Shown piece by piece: positions 61,217 through 64,000 of a stretch of DNA of 64,000 nucleotides. Each line of letters starts with the position of its first letter. Positions within the stretch are counted from its first letter, which is position 1. The stretch covers positions 496,001 through 560,000 of the forward strand of contig JASNGC010000001.1 of the NCBI GenBank assembly GCA_038659295.1, read 5' to 3'. The position numbers were made by a program, and so were the translations under genes. The notes under the pieces were generated by a model. The model did no database searches, was not told where the DNA came from, and worked only from the letters and a program-made list of their open reading frames with translations. This DNA comes from Enterocytospora artemiae. Taxonomy: Eukaryota > Microsporidia.

Positions 61217-62743
61217 ATGTTTCTCTCTCATATCGAATCTGAAATTATGAAGCTACTCATAATACCACTCATACTCCCTATGGTATGCACCAGTAACAAC
61301 TACTTTATACAGTTCTGTTGTATAATAATTCCGGAATATCTCGCTTTTCTTCACCCAAGTATCTCCAACATCCTGATGATTTCCTTTGTTCCACTGTTAT
61401 TTTTAAAAAGATATTTGATAAAAAGAAGTATTAAAATCAAACTGAATACTCAGGAAACAGCATTAGGTGTCAAAAAAGGTCCCAAACAGTCTAGCAGTGT
61501 ATCTCAAAACAATTTGAACAGATATATCCATTATAAAGGTCGATTAGATAAGGTAGGATCCACTCTGAGAAGCTCCATGAGTTACACAACAGATATCTAT
61601 AGGAATTACTTCAATATATGTAGGTGTCACATGATTACAATATGTACAGTCTGTATTTTAATGTGTGATTTTGAAAATATATGGGTACCTCGACTTGGAA
61701 AATCGGATTCATTTGGATTAGGATATATGGACATGGGAATATACTCATTTATATTCAATGCAGCCTATGTTTCAAAGCCAACCAGGATATTGAGTATTAG
61801 CCTTACTAATGTACTGCGTCATATTTTTACAAAAAATATTATGATTTTGTTTATTCTGGGATTTATTAGGTTATTTGTAATAAAAGCATGCAATTTGTAT
61901 GTCAATCCACACGAATATGGATATCACATGAACTTCTATTTTGTTCTGTGTTTGCTGCACCTATCATACAATATAATAGAGCTTACCAATTTGTATTTTG
62001 ATAAAGGTCGAATTTTCAATGCCTCTAAGAATACCAGAAAAAGTAAAGATGGCAAAAGGATACCTGATTCTACAGTCAATTATAGATGTTCGGCTATTGG
62101 TGTCTGTCTTCTGATAGTTACGGGTTTTCTATCCAAATTTCTGAATCCTATCCTACTCAATGAAAACAGAATTGGATTTATTATGCAGAATAAGGAAGGT
62201 CTTTACTCCATACTCCCATCATTGGGATTTTTCTTAATTACTGTAGATTTTGGTCGAATATACAAGCGGTTCAATGGGAGACTGTTCATACCTTTAGTAT
62301 ACAGTATAATGTGGTATATAATATATAAGTCCACCACTGTTAACCTGGACAGCATAGAAACAAGTAATACCGGCTTTGTCGATAGTCATCTGAGCATCGA
62401 TATTGTAAGGCGATTGAATTTTGCGCTTCCCAGCAGACGTGCCTCAAATGTTCAGTTTGTTGCGTTTTGTGGATTTTCTTTATACTTCTGCTTCTTTGTC
62501 GGCATGCTTGTCGTTTCCATCTTTCCAGAATCACTCAGTTACACAGCATTGCCACATTTTTGTAGCAAAAAAATGATGCAAATATTCCTGGTATCTAATT
62601 TGTTGGTTTTGTTTGTAAAAATGATAATAAACCTGGATAAAGTGAACAAGGTGTATCTTTATGGTAAACTTTATGCACATATGATCATGGGAGTTTATCT
62701 AAGCTTGAATTTTATAGTAATGCCTCTGATAATGAATAAATAA
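61217..62743 (+). CDS. GWT1: GWT1/PIGW GPI-inositol acyltransferase
   Basis: A 508-residue polytopic ER membrane protein with about 12 hydrophobic segments. 'RCHMITICTVCILMCDFENIWVPRLGKSDSFGLGYMDMGIYSFIF' in outline matches the Gwt1 'VDFPxFPRRFxKTExxGxSxMDxGVGxFVF' segment. 'VNPHEYGYHMNFYF' matches 'YGVHWNFFFTL' and 'MQNKEGLYSILPSLGFFL' the 'NxEGxxSLxGY' motif. Gwt1 acylates the inositol of early GPI precursors. The ATG at 61217 follows TTTGCCCTTACAAATTCA, a C-run with a long spacing. AATAAATAA lies over the stop. Confidence 0.92.
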   Translation: MFLSHIESEIMKLLIIPLILPMVCTSNNYFIQFCCIIIPEYLAFLHPSISNILMISFVPLLFLKRYLIKRSIKIKLNTQETALGVKKGPKQSSSVSQNNLNRYIHYKGRLDKVGSTLRSSMSYTTDIYRNYFNICRCHMITICTVCILMCDFENIWVPRLGKSDSFGLGYMDMGIYSFIFNAAYVSKPTRILSISLTNVLRHIFTKNIMILFILGFIRLFVIKACNLYVNPHEYGYHMNFYFVLCLLHLSYNIIELTNLYFDKGRIFNASKNTRKSKDGKRIPDSTVNYRCSAIGVCLLIVTGFLSKFLNPILLNENRIGFIMQNKEGLYSILPSLGFFLITVDFGRIYKRFNGRLFIPLVYSIMWYIIYKSTTVNLDSIETSNTGFVDSHLSIDIVRRLNFALPSRRASNVQFVAFCGFSLYFCFFVGMLVVSIFPESLSYTALPHFCSKKMMQIFLVSNLLVLFVKMIINLDKVNKVYLYGKLYAHMIMGVYLSLNFIVMPLIMNK

Positions 62744-63002
62744 GGTGCACTGAAATCTGCCAAAAGTAATCAGTATAAGGTACATATTAAAATTGGGTGG
62801 GAATCCCACATATTCTCCACTGCGCATTACCTGAATACCATAGTATTGACTTGATTTATCCCGAGAAATGTCAAATTTTTATTAAACCGTTAAAATCACA
62901 CAAAGCCCTTCTGTAATATTTGTATCTGTCTATGATGTGTGTTAATAGCATCCAAGAATTTTGAAACTATGTGAGATACGAGAAAATTTGAAATTTATTT
63001 GC

Positions 63003-63725
63003 CTATTTGAATAATATAAACACTTGAACCAATCCTCCTGCCAATCCTCCTGCAAGTTCTGCAGCGATGTAAATCCAAAAATTGGTCCAGACACCGTGCA
63101 ACACAGTAGGTGCAAATACTATTCCGGGATTGAATGCACCCCCAGATGTCGTAGATGCTAAGAATGCCAAAAAACCCAATGTGAATCCAATAACAAGCGG
63201 TGCAAATTTAGATCTATCTACCTGAATCTCATCGCCATACAGTGAGAAATCTGGATTTCTGACAGCATTTACTCCAACTTCAAAAGCAACAAATACCAAA
63301 ATGAAAGTAAGTAGAAACTCTGTGGCAAATAAATTCCAGTTCGAAACATACTCTGTTACCTTGTCTGGCCTAATATAGCCCAAGAGTGTGCCGTTTGAGC
63401 CAGGAAAGCAGCAGAGTACTGCTCCTGCTGCAGCAAGAAAACCAGCCAACTGGCAGATAATATAGCCCAGCCCATTGATTATGTCTAGCTTGAGTGTAGC
63501 CATACTGACCAATGTAATTGCGGGATTAAAATGACTGATGGTATGATCACAAAAGGTATATATTATGGCTACTGCCGACAATCCCACGGTCAATCCCACA
63601 CTCACACTTGAGATGTGAAACCCCGGAACCTTTGTGTTTATTATAGCAGAATATACCGCAAAGCCAAAAATGAAAGAAACCAGAAATTCTGCAAAGAAGC
63701 TCTGAAAAAGACGCTTATTTGACAT
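63003..63725 (-). CDS. Aquaporin (MIP family)
   Basis: A 240-residue MIP-family channel with six membrane helices. The first pore motif is NPA (67-69, HFNPAIT). The second is NPG (199-201, GAFNPGIV). The residue after it, normally Arg of the aromatic/arginine filter, is Ile202. The Gly repeat layout and the E of 'AEFLVSFIFG' are normal. It probably moves water or small solutes across the plasma membrane; microsporidian aquaporins are linked to spore germination. The ATG follows CCCTTAAACA. Confidence 0.95.
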   Translation of the reverse strand: MSNKRLFQSFFAEFLVSFIFGFAVYSAIINTKVPGFHISSVSVGLTVGLSAVAIIYTFCDHTISHFNPAITLVSMATLKLDIINGLGYIICQLAGFLAAAGAVLCCFPGSNGTLLGYIRPDKVTEYVSNWNLFATEFLLTFILVFVAFEVGVNAVRNPDFSLYGDEIQVDRSKFAPLVIGFTLGFLAFLASTTSGGAFNPGIVFAPTVLHGVWTNFWIYIAAELAGGLAGGLVQVFILFK

Positions 63726-64000
63726 TGTTTAAGGGTAATCAAGTAATTAAATACTGTTAGTTTTCTAAATAAATAAAAGAAAGTAAACAAACAAATCAAA
63801 TGATTCTAGAATCTTATTAGGCTTGCAGTCACTGATCAGAATATTCTAAGCTTGGACATCAAAATAGAATCATAAGCAAGAAATGTGTGAACAGAAAAAC
63901 CATTGGGTTCAAGATTTTGCATCTTTATCCTATTTGAAACTTCTGTACTTTAATCTCGAAATAAACTTCCATATTGGATTGGTGTTTTCAGATCAGCGAT
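63726..64000. other. End of window, no gene recognised, 275 bases
   Basis: The region upstream of the aquaporin start, AT-rich. I find no open frame running off the end with family similarity. Confidence 0.4.

Overview
The window looks like a piece of a microsporidian (fungus-related intracellular parasite) chromosome. The proteins are eukaryotic and often shortened or divergent from their fungal relatives. I saw no convincing spliceosomal intron. About 51 protein genes and one tRNA lie on both strands with short gaps. Most start codons follow a C-run, often in the form TTTT(T)A(A/G)CCCC, as described for microsporidian genes, and this motif repeatedly decided the start I chose. In many genes AATAAA overlaps or abuts the stop codon. 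I cannot name the genus.

Layout. 0-9.5 kb: RRM protein end, WD-repeat protein, Rab-like GTPase, eIF4A/FAL1-type helicase, a Dad1-like peptide, an amino acid transporter, Dsk2, NOC2 and TSR3. 9.6-15 kb: a dUTPase-like protein with a damaged active site, TRM9, a sugar transporter, an unknown and casein kinase 1. 15-18.5 kb: two adjacent secreted acidic paralogues; the second carries 31 perfect-length 30-bp repeats ([10 protein letters not shown]). 18.7-30 kb: enolase, a CorA-type channel, a large unknown, UPF1 and a Pcf11-like protein. 29.7-39 kb: EB1, Ubc7, PI synthase, a PUF protein, an Sfp1-like zinc finger, a HAD nucleotidase and PUS10. 39-48.5 kb: an alpha/beta hydrolase, tRNA-Leu(CAG), a secreted EEP-fold protein, eL24, two more HAD nucleotidases and FCP1. 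48.7-64 kb: a divergent cullin, DPH3, a short AOS1, SEC62, a Med27-like protein, a frameshifted type I membrane protein, GWT1 and an aquaporin. By eye the last 15 kb is more AT-rich and its genes more divergent.

Themes. Several products act on translation or RNA: TSR3, TRM9, DPH3 and PUS10 modify RNA or support modification; NOC2 and eL24 serve the ribosome; UPF1 and PUF act on mRNA. Pcf11, FCP1 and the Med27-like protein belong to RNA polymerase II transcription. Dsk2, Ubc7, cullin and AOS1 belong to ubiquitin/SUMO pathways. Transporters (amino acid, sugar, metal, water) and nucleotidases fit a parasite that imports metabolites.

Most unusual are the secreted pair at 15.26-18.52 kb, with a bZIP-type duplicated site in front of it; PUS10, an enzyme missing from common fungal models; the three HAD paralogues; and several enzymes whose catalytic residues are altered (dUTPase-like, EEP-like, aquaporin filter).
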